Positions 26,870 through 34,719 of a stretch of DNA of 64,000 nt are shown here, piece by piece; position 1 is the first letter of the stretch, and each line of letters begins with the position of its first letter. The stretch spans positions 14,495-78,494 of the forward strand of contig CAJURT010000012.1 of the NCBI GenBank assembly GCA_910588875.1. Direction: 5' to 3'. The DNA is from an uncultured Lachnospiraceae bacterium. Its GTDB lineage: Bacteria > Bacillota > Clostridia > Lachnospirales > Lachnospiraceae. The position numbers and the translations under genes are program-made. Below the pieces are notes generated by a model, which saw only the letters and a program-made list of their open reading frames with translations, ran no database searches and had not been told where the DNA came from.

Positions 26870-27799
26870 ATGGATTACACAGCATTCCTTGAAACCGTAA
26901 AACAGGCGCTGATGCAAAAGCTGGGGGAAGGCCAGGATCTGTTGATCCGCCCGGTTCCCAAGAACAACGGCGTTATCCTGGATGGACTAAGCATCCACTC
27001 CCAGGATTCGCCCCTTGCCCCAACCGTCTATCTGAACCCCTACTATCAGCAATTTAAAGAAGGGATGCCCATAGAAGATATCTGCGAGGATATTCTTGGC
27101 CTTTTTTCAGAAAACCCTGAGCCAAACAAGGTAACCGAAAAAATGCTTGCCGACTTTTCCCAGATGAAAACCAAGGTTATGATGCGGCTGGTCCATACAG
27201 ATTCCAACTCCGAATTCCTGCAGGATGTCCCCCATATCCCTTATCTGGATTTATCCATCATATTCCACCTTTTTCTTGAGCGCAATGCTTTCGGGCAGAT
27301 GACCGTATTGATCCACAACGACCTGCTGAAACAATGGAAGGTGGACGAACAGGCGCTTCTCCGCCTTGCCCTTAAGAACACCCCTGCAGCTTACCCGCCA
27401 CAGATCAAGAGCATGTCCGATGTCATGAAGGATATTGCCCGGCATAATCTGGGGGACGGCTATGACGAGGAGTTATTGGACCAGCTTTTAGGGCAGAATG
27501 AAGACAACCCTCCGCTTTATGTACTCTCCAACCAGGCCGGGATCTATGGCGCCTGCTGCATCCTGTACCGGAATATACTAAAAAACTTCGCAGATTCCCT
27601 GGAAAGCGACCTGATCGTCATCCCTTCCAGCATCCACGAAGTTCTTCTCACTCCCTATGGGGGCGGACTTTCTTATGATTATCTAAATTCCATGGTAACC
27701 GGCATCAACCATTCTGAGGTTCCCGCGGAAGACCAGCTTTCCGACCATGTCTATCTCTATACCCGCACTGACGACCGGATCCATATCATCCGTGCATAA
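26870..27799 (+). CDS. DUF5688 family protein
   Basis: 309 residues, preceded by AGGAGG. It matches the DUF5688 family common in Lachnospiraceae: an N-terminal VILDGLSIHSQDSPLAPTVY, a middle PHIPYLDLSIIFHLFLE and a late LYVLSNQAGIYGACCILYRN with VIPSSIHEVLLTP. No catalytic motif or membrane segment is evident, so it is probably cytoplasmic. The family has no known function to me. It converges on feoB, whose stop is 13 bp away. Confidence 0.8.
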   Translation: MDYTAFLETVKQALMQKLGEGQDLLIRPVPKNNGVILDGLSIHSQDSPLAPTVYLNPYYQQFKEGMPIEDICEDILGLFSENPEPNKVTEKMLADFSQMKTKVMMRLVHTDSNSEFLQDVPHIPYLDLSIIFHLFLERNAFGQMTVLIHNDLLKQWKVDEQALLRLALKNTPAAYPPQIKSMSDVMKDIARHNLGDGYDEELLDQLLGQNEDNPPLYVLSNQAGIYGACCILYRNILKNFADSLESDLIVIPSSIHEVLLTPYGGGLSYDYLNSMVTGINHSEVPAEDQLSDHVYLYTRTDDRIHIIRA

Positions 27800-27812
27800 A
27801 AGCTTCTCCCTG

Positions 27813-29810
27813 TCAGAACAGCCTGCTGCCAACCTGGAACACCAGCACTGCCATGGCCCACGCCGCCACAATCTGGAAGCCCATCATGCCTATCGTGAAT
27901 TTCCACGACCCGGTTTCCCTGCGGATGGCGCCGATTGCCGCCACGCAAGGGGTGTACATCAGGCAGAATACCATCAGTGCATAGGCGTTGACCCCGCCAA
28001 AACCTACTGCCGACAGACCGGAGGTGAGTTCCGCCATGCCGGCTGCCGAATTGATATTGCTGATGCCATAAAGCACAGAAAAGCTGGAGACTACAACCTC
28101 CTTCGCCGACAGACCAGAGATCAATGCCACCGCTATCTGCCAGGAACCCAAGCCAGCAGGCCTTAAAAAAGGCACCAGCGCCCTTCCGAAGGTAGCCGCA
28201 AAACTTTCCGTCACATCCTCCACATAACCGCCCATCCCAAAATTCAGCACAAACCAAAGCACAATGGAAGCCACGAAGATCGTTGTCCCCGCCTTTGACA
28301 GGTAATCCCTGACTTTGTCCCAGACATAGATCCACACAGTCCGGGCATTCGGCGTCTTATACTCTGGCAGTTCAATCAAGAGGGCATCCTCCGCCCCTGC
28401 TTTTTCCAGCCTGTGCATCACAAATGCAATTGCAATTGCCGCCGCAAGGCCAATCATATAGAGCGAATACGCAACCATCAGCGCATGCTCGGCAAAAAAC
28501 ATATCCGCAAACAACAAATAGATCGGAAGCCTTGCCGAGCAGGACATAAACGGCGTAATCAGGATGGTTCTTTTTCTGTCCCTATCACTGGGAAGCGCCC
28601 GTGACGCCATCACTGCCGGAACCGTGCAGCCAAACCCCAAAAGCATCGGCAGGAATGCCTTTCCCGAAAGGCCCACCCGGGCCATCACCTCATTCATCAC
28701 ATAGGCCACCCGGGCCATGTACCCGCTGTCCTCCAAAAAGGCAAGGGCAAGGAACAAGATAAAAATATTGGGCAAAAAGGTCAGGATCCCCCCCACCCCT
28801 GCCACAATCCCATCCACCACCAGGGAGATGATCCAGGAGGAAGCGTGAATACGGGTGAGGAATGCAAATACTGCCCCGGAAAACAGATCCAACCCAACCT
28901 CAAAATACCCTTTCAGGAAATCCCCCACCACAAAGGTCAGGAAAAACACAACCGCCATGATCCCCAAAAATACCGGGATCCCCCAAACCGGATGGGTGAG
29001 GATCCCGTCAATCCGGTCTGTGAAAGCCGCCCGTTCTTCTTTGTTAAACAGGCATTCTTCAATCACTTCCTCAATGTAATCATATTTCTCATTGATGATC
29101 TTTTTTTCATATCCATCCCCTACGATATGGTCAACATCAACCGGATGGTCGTTCTGCACTTCCGGATCCTTTTCCAGCATCTTTACTGCATGCCAGCGCA
29201 TGTTTTCCATTTCCCCATATTTTGCATACAGGATTTTTTCAATATGGCTGATTTTCTCCTCGATTACATCGCTGTAGTGTACCACCACCCCCTGGGGCTC
29301 CTCCTCATAGTGATGGACTACCGCATGCATCAATACGTCCAGCCCGCTTCGCCTGCGGGCCGAAACCGGCACCACCGGAATATGCCCCAGCATCTCCGGA
29401 AGGCGGTGGAGGTCAATCTCCATCCCCCGTTCCTCCACAATGTCCATCATATTGAGGGCCAGTATCACCGGCTTTTTCAATTCCAGAAGCTGCAGCGTCA
29501 GGTACAGGTTCCTTTCCAGGGAGGATGCATCCACCACATTGATGATCACATCCACCTCACCTTCCTCGATGCACCGCCGGGTTACGATCTCCTCAATCGT
29601 GTAGGATGTCAGGCTATAGATTCCCGGCAGGTCAATCACCCGGATCGGCCTCCCCTTATAACTCGTGCTGCCCTCCACACGTTCCACCGTGACGCCCGGC
29701 CAGTTGGCCACCTTTAGGCTTGCCCCTGTAAAAGCATTGAAAAGAGTTGTCTTCCCGCAATTGGGATTCCCCACAAAGCCCACACGGATCTCATTTGTAC
29801 TGTCCGCCAT
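27813..29810 (-). CDS. feoB: Ferrous iron transporter FeoB
   Basis: 665 residues from the ATG preceded by GGGAGG; the longer frame would run deeper into feoA. N-terminal G-protein domain (about 1-165) with G1 GNPNCGKT, G3 DLPGIYSL and G4 ALNMMD, a helical spacer (about 170-260), then two Gate regions and about 8-10 membrane helices to the end. FeoB moves Fe2+ across the inner membrane. It overlaps feoA by 20 bp and is read from the promoter/Fur-like site at 30144-30175. Confidence 0.96.
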   Translation of the reverse strand: MADSTNEIRVGFVGNPNCGKTTLFNAFTGASLKVANWPGVTVERVEGSTSYKGRPIRVIDLPGIYSLTSYTIEEIVTRRCIEEGEVDVIINVVDASSLERNLYLTLQLLELKKPVILALNMMDIVEERGMEIDLHRLPEMLGHIPVVPVSARRRSGLDVLMHAVVHHYEEEPQGVVVHYSDVIEEKISHIEKILYAKYGEMENMRWHAVKMLEKDPEVQNDHPVDVDHIVGDGYEKKIINEKYDYIEEVIEECLFNKEERAAFTDRIDGILTHPVWGIPVFLGIMAVVFFLTFVVGDFLKGYFEVGLDLFSGAVFAFLTRIHASSWIISLVVDGIVAGVGGILTFLPNIFILFLALAFLEDSGYMARVAYVMNEVMARVGLSGKAFLPMLLGFGCTVPAVMASRALPSDRDRKRTILITPFMSCSARLPIYLLFADMFFAEHALMVAYSLYMIGLAAAIAIAFVMHRLEKAGAEDALLIELPEYKTPNARTVWIYVWDKVRDYLSKAGTTIFVASIVLWFVLNFGMGGYVEDVTESFAATFGRALVPFLRPAGLGSWQIAVALISGLSAKEVVVSSFSVLYGISNINSAAGMAELTSGLSAVGFGGVNAYALMVFCLMYTPCVAAIGAIRRETGSWKFTIGMMGFQIVAAWAMAVLVFQVGSRLF

Positions 29811-30108
29811 CTCTGCTGCCTCCCTTCGTACCTTCGCTCTCCGGAACGCCTTCGTTCCTGGCATTGCCTTTGGTTCCCGGTATAAATCCCATCTCCTCCA
29901 CTGTGATCCCGTCGCTGATCCGCCGCCCCACTGCCAGGCGCGTGCCGCGCACTTTAAAAATCACCGAGCCGCTGCCCTTTTTATTCAAAACAGTTACAGG
30001 GGTCATCTCATTCACTCCCAATGCTTCCAGGCGCCGGGTAACCGCCGCATCTGTTGTCACATTTCTCACCAGATAAGTCCGCCCGATCTCTCCCTCATTT
30101 AACTTCAT
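29791..30108 (-). CDS. feoA: FeoA family protein
   Basis: 105 residues from the ATG beginning MKLNEGEIGRTYLV; an ATG 5 codons earlier is also in frame. The SH3-like FeoA core (about 1-78) is intact, with RRLEALGVNEMTPVTVL and VRGTRLAVGRRISDGI. The extra C-terminal tail (about 80-105) is Gly/Glu/Lys-rich and is encoded over the start of feoB. FeoA binds and modulates FeoB. Confidence 0.93.
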   Translation of the reverse strand: MKLNEGEIGRTYLVRNVTTDAAVTRRLEALGVNEMTPVTVLNKKGSGSVIFKVRGTRLAVGRRISDGITVEEMGFIPGTKGNARNEGVPESEGTKGGSRDGGQYK

Positions 30109-30143
30109 ATGCTTTGACCTCACTTCCCAACAGATCTGTGAAA

Positions 30144-30175
30144 ACTATACTCTTATTGAGAATCTTTGTCAATAA
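30144..30175 (-). promoter_or_regulatory. feoAB promoter with overlapping Fur-like operator
   Basis: On the minus strand TTGACA (30172-30167), 17 bp, TATAGT (30149-30144). Over the -35 and spacer lies a 23-bp inverted repeat, TTATTGA-N9-TCAATAA (30153-30175). The half ATTGAGAAT is a perfect Fur-type half-site; the other half is imperfect. Binding there would block RNA polymerase, as expected for iron-repressed feoAB. Confidence 0.75.
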
Positions 30176-30182
30176 CCTTCCC

Positions 30183-31898
30183 TCATTTTCCTCCCCGGGA
30201 TCCTACACCCCCATTTTTTTCGCCGGCCTCCTCTCTTCTCTCCCCGAACAAAGCCACGTGAGCAATTTCCCCATCCCAGACCACCCTGTCCACCAGCCTG
30301 CGAACCGCCTCCCTTTTCCTTGAAATATCCATATTTTCCAGACAATTCCCAAACACAGACAAGAACTGCCGGATCCGGTCCAGTTCTTTGGCGCTAAGCA
30401 TACTGCCGGATGCCTTTTCCTCCAGTTCCCGGAGGTGTTCCCCGATCAGCCTTACCTCCTCATGCAGCTGTTCAATCCTCCCGGTAATGTGGATTCTTGC
30501 ACTGCTGCTCCCTATCTCCGCCAGGGAATCCACCAGGGCATTGATTTTCTTCTCTGCTTCTGCCATTTTCTGCCTCATGGCCGCTGCCTGCCCCTCAACC
30601 TCCTCATATTGTGCATGGCCGCCGGTATAATTTTTCCGGCTCTGCTCCATCCTGCCGGCAAAAACATCCGGATCCTCTTCTATCATCCCCAACAGTTCAA
30701 GCACCGCCCGATCCAGCTGATTTCCATTCACATTCCTCCCGTCGCAGATACTCCGCCTGCTATGCTCCTTCATTTTGCATACATAAGAAAAAACCTGCCT
30801 GCCATCCTCCGTCCGGCGGCCGGATATTTTCGGATACATCCTGCTTCCGCAGGCGCAGTACAAAAGCCCGGTAAGCAGCGCCTCATTGCTGCGGGGCCTG
30901 CGGAATGATTTGGACTTATTCTGCTGCAGCCTTTCCTGAACCTCTATCCACTCCCTGCCCGGAATCAGGCCCGGATGCTGGCCAACCGCAATAATCCATT
31001 CCTTTACCGGCAGATAAACCGTGGCCCGCCCCTTCTCCTGCCGGGTACGGTTGTAGGCCAGGATCCCATGCTCCCCGTCAAACCCGTTTCTGTCGGAAAA
31101 CAGTTCTGCCTCCTGATCCGCAAAATACCCATATGCATCCGGATCTGCAATCAGGTAGACCGGATTCTGCAGGATCGCTTTTATGGAGAAGCGGGTGAAA
31201 TATCTGCCGTTTTTTGTCACCACCTGACGCCTCATCAGTTCTGCCTCCGTAAGTGTCAGAGAACTCGTTTCCATAAACAGCCGGTACACAATACGGACTG
31301 TCTCTGCCTCCTCCGGGATCAGCTTCAGCCTGCAGGTTTTCCTTGCCTTTCCATCCACGGTTACGCTTTTCACGCTCTCCGATGCATAGCCTGTAGGCGT
31401 AATCCCTCCCAGCCACCGCCCCGTTTTCGCCAGTTCATGCATATTGTCCCGAATCCTCTCTGCTATCGTCTCCCGCTCCAGCTGCGAAAAAACAGAGGCA
31501 ATATACATCATGGCCCGCCCCATGGGAGTCCCGGTATCAAACTGCTCCCGAATCGATATAAACCCAATATCCAGACGTGACAGTTCCTCAATCAACCCTG
31601 AAAAATCACTGATATTACGGCTGATCCGATCCAGACGGTACACAATAATCGCCTGGAGCCGTTTCTCCCTTGATGCTTTCATCATCGCTTTAAACCCCGG
31701 CCGGTTCAGATTGCCGCCGGAAAATCCTTCGTCTTCATACACCACTGCATCCCGATCCGCCCCTTCCCCATAATGGCTGCGGATATATTCCCTGCAAAGT
31801 TCCACCTGATTGCCAATGCTCTCTCCTTTTCCCGTGAACCTGGACTTGCGCGAATAGATGGCAATCGCCCTTTTATTCTCCGACATATCAGCATGCAT
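30183..31898 (-). CDS. Large serine recombinase
   Basis: 571 residues, ATG preceded by AAGGGG; another ATG follows 4 codons later. Resolvase catalytic domain (about 8-160) with the nucleophile Ser16 in IYSRKSR and the VYRLDRISRNISDF and ASVFSQLERETIAERI helices. A recombinase domain follows (about 185-300), then a zinc ribbon (CACGSRMYPKI with later CKM and CDG cysteines, about 350-400) and a C-terminal coiled coil (about 435-500). Such enzymes integrate and excise phages, ICEs or SCC-like cassettes. No cargo lies beside it: feoAB is directly downstream and only relics lie upstream. It may be a leftover of a lost element. Confidence 0.92.
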   Translation of the reverse strand: MHADMSENKRAIAIYSRKSRFTGKGESIGNQVELCREYIRSHYGEGADRDAVVYEDEGFSGGNLNRPGFKAMMKASREKRLQAIIVYRLDRISRNISDFSGLIEELSRLDIGFISIREQFDTGTPMGRAMMYIASVFSQLERETIAERIRDNMHELAKTGRWLGGITPTGYASESVKSVTVDGKARKTCRLKLIPEEAETVRIVYRLFMETSSLTLTEAELMRRQVVTKNGRYFTRFSIKAILQNPVYLIADPDAYGYFADQEAELFSDRNGFDGEHGILAYNRTRQEKGRATVYLPVKEWIIAVGQHPGLIPGREWIEVQERLQQNKSKSFRRPRSNEALLTGLLYCACGSRMYPKISGRRTEDGRQVFSYVCKMKEHSRRSICDGRNVNGNQLDRAVLELLGMIEEDPDVFAGRMEQSRKNYTGGHAQYEEVEGQAAAMRQKMAEAEKKINALVDSLAEIGSSSARIHITGRIEQLHEEVRLIGEHLRELEEKASGSMLSAKELDRIRQFLSVFGNCLENMDISRKREAVRRLVDRVVWDGEIAHVALFGERREEAGEKNGGVGSRGGK

Positions 31899-31923
31899 CC
31901 CCTTGTCCCAGTGTCCTGTCTTG

Positions 31924-31966
31924 TTTGCCTTTTCGGCTTGGTTTTATTTGCCTTTCCGGCTTGGTT
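31924..31966. repeat. Two tandem 20-bp repeats upstream of the recombinase gene
   Basis: TTTGCCTTTTCGGCTTGGTT (31924-31943) and the copy at 31947-31966 differ at one base and are three bases apart. They lie 26-68 bp upstream of the recombinase start. They could be a regulator or recombinase binding site, or a chance tandem duplication. Confidence 0.6.
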
Positions 31967-32131
31967 ATGTTCATTTTGTTGGCTTTTTGTATTTAACTCC
32001 TTATGGCATTGTATTACACAGCACTTATTCTCTGACCTGTCTTTTTCATTTTTTACGGTTTTCTGCACCAACGGCAGCATAGGGGACAGACACCTTTACA
32101 TAATTTAAAATAACCATATGACAGCAGGGAA

Positions 32132-32332
32132 GTGTCTTATATCAGATCGAGTGCCCCCGTCCAGATTACCCTCCATCCCCCTGACACAAAAGAAGGCCGG
32201 CACAAATTATCGAAGGAAGCCGCTGATATCCATGCGGACATGGCTATCCAGTATATCCAAAATCTGAATTGCCCTGCCAGGCAGAAGACTGAATTGCTGA
32301 ATGCAATCTTAAAAGGGCTAAAGAGCGGCTGA
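32132..32332 (+). CDS. Small hypothetical protein (possible mobile-element remnant)
   Basis: 66 residues from a GTG; the ribosome site is weak (AGGGA too close). Composition looks coding: QITLHPPDTKEGRHKLSKEA is followed by an amphipathic helix IHADMAIQYIQNLNCPARQK. I recall similar short proteins beside clostridial mobile-element genes, but cannot name the family. It stands between the serine recombinase and a broken GyrI-like gene, so it may be a truncated relic rather than an active gene. Confidence 0.45.
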   Translation: MSYIRSSAPVQITLHPPDTKEGRHKLSKEAADIHADMAIQYIQNLNCPARQKTELLNAILKGLKSG

Positions 32333-32341
32333 ACATTTTCC

Positions 32342-32582
32342 CTATGTTTTCCCACCGCCCATAGCGCTCCGTACCTCATATTGTGGGTTCTGCAGGTCTG
32401 GATTTAAGTAAACCTCAATATCGGGAGCATTGGCATATTCATATCCAGAGGCCGGAAGCCACTCGGTTATAATCCGCTGCTCCAATTCCCGTATGGACTG
32501 GTTTGTACCCGTTCCCGAAAAGATTGCCCTGGTGGATGCAGGTACAGTATATTCTTATTCTTCAAACTTTTCCTCTCTGTCC
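32342..32582 (-). pseudogene. Broken GyrI-like/AraC effector-binding domain
   Basis: Reading the minus strand, the C-terminal end of a GyrI-like effector-binding domain is recognisable: EYTVPASTRAIF, then RIITEWLPASGYEYANAPDI and EVYLNPD. An in-frame TAA at 32555-32557 interrupts it just before EYTVPAS, with DREEKFEE still readable on the far side, and the normal final strand is replaced before the stop at 32342. The upstream HTH part is missing. It is the tail of a decayed AraC- or MerR-type regulator. Confidence 0.65.
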
Positions 32583-32624
32583 TTGCACAAAAAGAGAAGG
32601 GGAAAAATTTCCAAAAATAGCGCA

Positions 32625-32681
32625 AAAAAATATAACCTCTCAAAGTATCAAACAGACTCTGCCGGAGCCTAACTTTGAGAG
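32625..32681 (-). terminator. Terminator after ptsI
   Basis: Perfect 10-bp arms CTCTCAAAGT (32637-32646) and ACTTTGAGAG (32672-32681). On the minus strand the hairpin is followed by a T-rich stretch at 32625-32634. It lies 54 bp after the ptsI stop. Confidence 0.75.
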
Positions 32682-32734
32682 GCATATTCTTATACCTATT
32701 TATTGTTTACGCGCAGCCTGTCAGCAATATCCGT

Positions 32735-34390
32735 TCAGCATTCCAGCAATTCCAAAGTACACGTCTTGGCAATGGATTTGCGGATTTGTGCCCGGAGCGG
32801 AAGTACCGAGGCAGGAGATACCGACAACTCGTCAATCCCAATAGCCAGAAAAGTTTCCAGTAATGACAGATCCGCCCCCAGTTCCCCACAGATGCCTATC
32901 CAGATGCCTGCCTTATGTGCAGCGTCTGCAGCAATCTTCAATGCCCGCAGAACCGCCGGATGATGGGGGTCAAAAAACTTTCCCAGATCATTGGCCTGCC
33001 GGTCACATGCCAGAGTGTACTGCGTCAGATCGTTGGTTCCGACAGAGAAAAAATCAACCTCTTTTGCCAGTTCCTCCGCAACCAGTATGGATGCCGGTGT
33101 CTCAATCATAATGCCAATCTCCGTGTCCTTTCGGTAGGGAACACCCTCCGCATCCAGTTCTGCCATTACTTTCTGGCATGCCCGTTTACATTCTTTCACC
33201 TCCCACACTGAGGTAATCATCGGAAACATGATTGCCACTTTCCCATAAGCAGAAGCCCGGTACAGAGCCCTAAGCTGGGTGCGGAATACCTCCGGACGGT
33301 TCAGGCAGATACGGATAGCACGTACACCCAGGGCAGGATTTTCCTCCTTCTGAAGTCCGAAGTAGCCTACCTGCTTGTCAGCGCCGATGTCCAGTGTACG
33401 GATGACCACCCTCCTGCCTTCCATGGCAGCAGCCGCTTCCTTGTATGCCTGGAACTGATCTTCCTCAGAAGGATAGTTATCAGAAGCAAGATACAAAAAC
33501 TCCGAACGGAACAGCCCGATTCCCTGTCCGTCATTAGACAAAACAGCCGCTATATCCTCCGGGGAACCGATGTTGCAGTAAACCATGATCTTCCTGCCAT
33601 CCAATGTCACATCTTCCTGCCCCTTCATGGACTGCATCAATTCTTTCATTTCCTGCTGCTTCTCATATTTTGCCTGAAAGGCCGCCAGCGTAATATCATC
33701 CGGCTCAACTGCCACCTGCCCTGTTTCCCCGTCAATGTAAGCCGTCCGCCCTGCGATCTCCGTTTTCAGCGCGTCGCCCAGCCCTGAGATGGCCGGGATG
33801 CCCATTGTGCGGGCCAGGATAGCCGTATGGCTGTTGCCCGATCCTCCCTGGGTAATAAAACCAAGGATTTTACTCTTATCAAGCTGGATCGTCTCAGACG
33901 GCGCCAGATCATCGGCAGCCAGTATTACCGGCACTTCCGAATCAATTCCCCCCTCTGTGATACCCATAAGGTTATTGAGTATGCGGCGGGTCACATCTTT
34001 GATGTCCGCTGCCCTCGCCTGCATATAGGCATCATCCATCGCGGCAAGCATAGCCGCAAATTTCTCACCGGCAATCTCCACCGCCCGTTCTGCAGTACAC
34101 TTTTCTTCTTCCAGGGTTTCCATCATGCATTCCACATAATCCTCGTCCTCCACAAACATAGCATGAGTCTCAAAGAGAAGCGCCGCTTCATCTCCCGTCT
34201 CCTGCCGGACCTTTTCAGCCAGGGCATTCAGTTGGGCAATGGATTTTTCCTGGGCAGAGGCAATGCGCTCCCTTTCCGTCTCAATATTGGATGCGGAGGC
34301 ATTTGTAATTGAGATTCCCGGACGTTGGAAGAAATAGACCGGGCCGTTTGCGACGCCCTTGGAAACACCCTTTCCCTGTATTAAAATCAT
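32735..34390 (-). CDS. ptsI: PTS enzyme I (phosphoenolpyruvate-protein phosphotransferase)
   Basis: 551 residues, slightly short for enzyme I (about 570). It takes phosphate from PEP and passes it to HPr. Active His188 lies in QGGSGNSHTAILAR. The PEP-binding barrel shows GIGLFRSEFLYL, RTLDIGADKQVGYFG and the catalytic Cys in GICGELGAD near the C-terminus. It is the last gene of the operon HAD phosphatase, GH13 enzyme, HPr, EI, directly after ptsH (19 bp gap). Placing EI and HPr inside a sugar locus suggests a dedicated or duplicated phosphorelay. Confidence 0.96.
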   Translation of the reverse strand: MILIQGKGVSKGVANGPVYFFQRPGISITNASASNIETERERIASAQEKSIAQLNALAEKVRQETGDEAALLFETHAMFVEDEDYVECMMETLEEEKCTAERAVEIAGEKFAAMLAAMDDAYMQARAADIKDVTRRILNNLMGITEGGIDSEVPVILAADDLAPSETIQLDKSKILGFITQGGSGNSHTAILARTMGIPAISGLGDALKTEIAGRTAYIDGETGQVAVEPDDITLAAFQAKYEKQQEMKELMQSMKGQEDVTLDGRKIMVYCNIGSPEDIAAVLSNDGQGIGLFRSEFLYLASDNYPSEEDQFQAYKEAAAAMEGRRVVIRTLDIGADKQVGYFGLQKEENPALGVRAIRICLNRPEVFRTQLRALYRASAYGKVAIMFPMITSVWEVKECKRACQKVMAELDAEGVPYRKDTEIGIMIETPASILVAEELAKEVDFFSVGTNDLTQYTLACDRQANDLGKFFDPHHPAVLRALKIAADAAHKAGIWIGICGELGADLSLLETFLAIGIDELSVSPASVLPLRAQIRKSIAKTCTLELLEC

Positions 34391-34409
34391 ATCTCCCTCC
34401 CTCTGTCAC

Positions 34410-34670
34410 TTACAGATTATCCTTAAAGAACTGTTCCATGGCTGCGGCGTTAGCCTCTTCGTCTCCTCCTTCTATGATAACAGATACCGTATCTCCCTGT
34501 TTAATCCCCAGCCCCATAAGAGCCATAAGCTTGGAAGCCGTGGCAGATCTGCCGTCTGCCGTGGCGATTGTGACGGTGCTGCCCAATGCCTTGGCTTTCT
34601 TCGCCAGCAGGCCGGCGGGACGCGCATGGATGCCTACAGGATCGTTGATGGTGTACTCAAATTTCTTCAT
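34410..34670 (-). CDS. ptsH: Phosphocarrier protein HPr
   Basis: 86 residues. Phospho-His15 is in GIHARPAG and the regulatory Ser46 is present in ATASKLMALMGLGIKQGD. HPr carries phosphate from EI to EIIA. Because Ser46 is kept, HPr kinase could also convert it to the CcpA co-repressor form. In this operon it sits between the GH13 enzyme and EI genes. Confidence 0.96.
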   Translation of the reverse strand: MKKFEYTINDPVGIHARPAGLLAKKAKALGSTVTIATADGRSATASKLMALMGLGIKQGDTVSVIIEGGDEEANAAAMEQFFKDNL

Positions 34671-34719
34671 AGTAATACTTCCTTTCTTTCATTTATTAAT
34701 GTAAAATTTACATTCCTCT

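Noticed and set aside
30183..31898. Serine recombinase as integrase of a prophage in this window
   Set aside because: No phage structural, lysis or replication genes lie nearby, and feoAB follows directly.
32080..32096. AGGGGACAGACACC word, partly repeated near 53211-53250, as an element boundary
   Set aside because: The two places share only short pieces and no symmetric ends could be defined.
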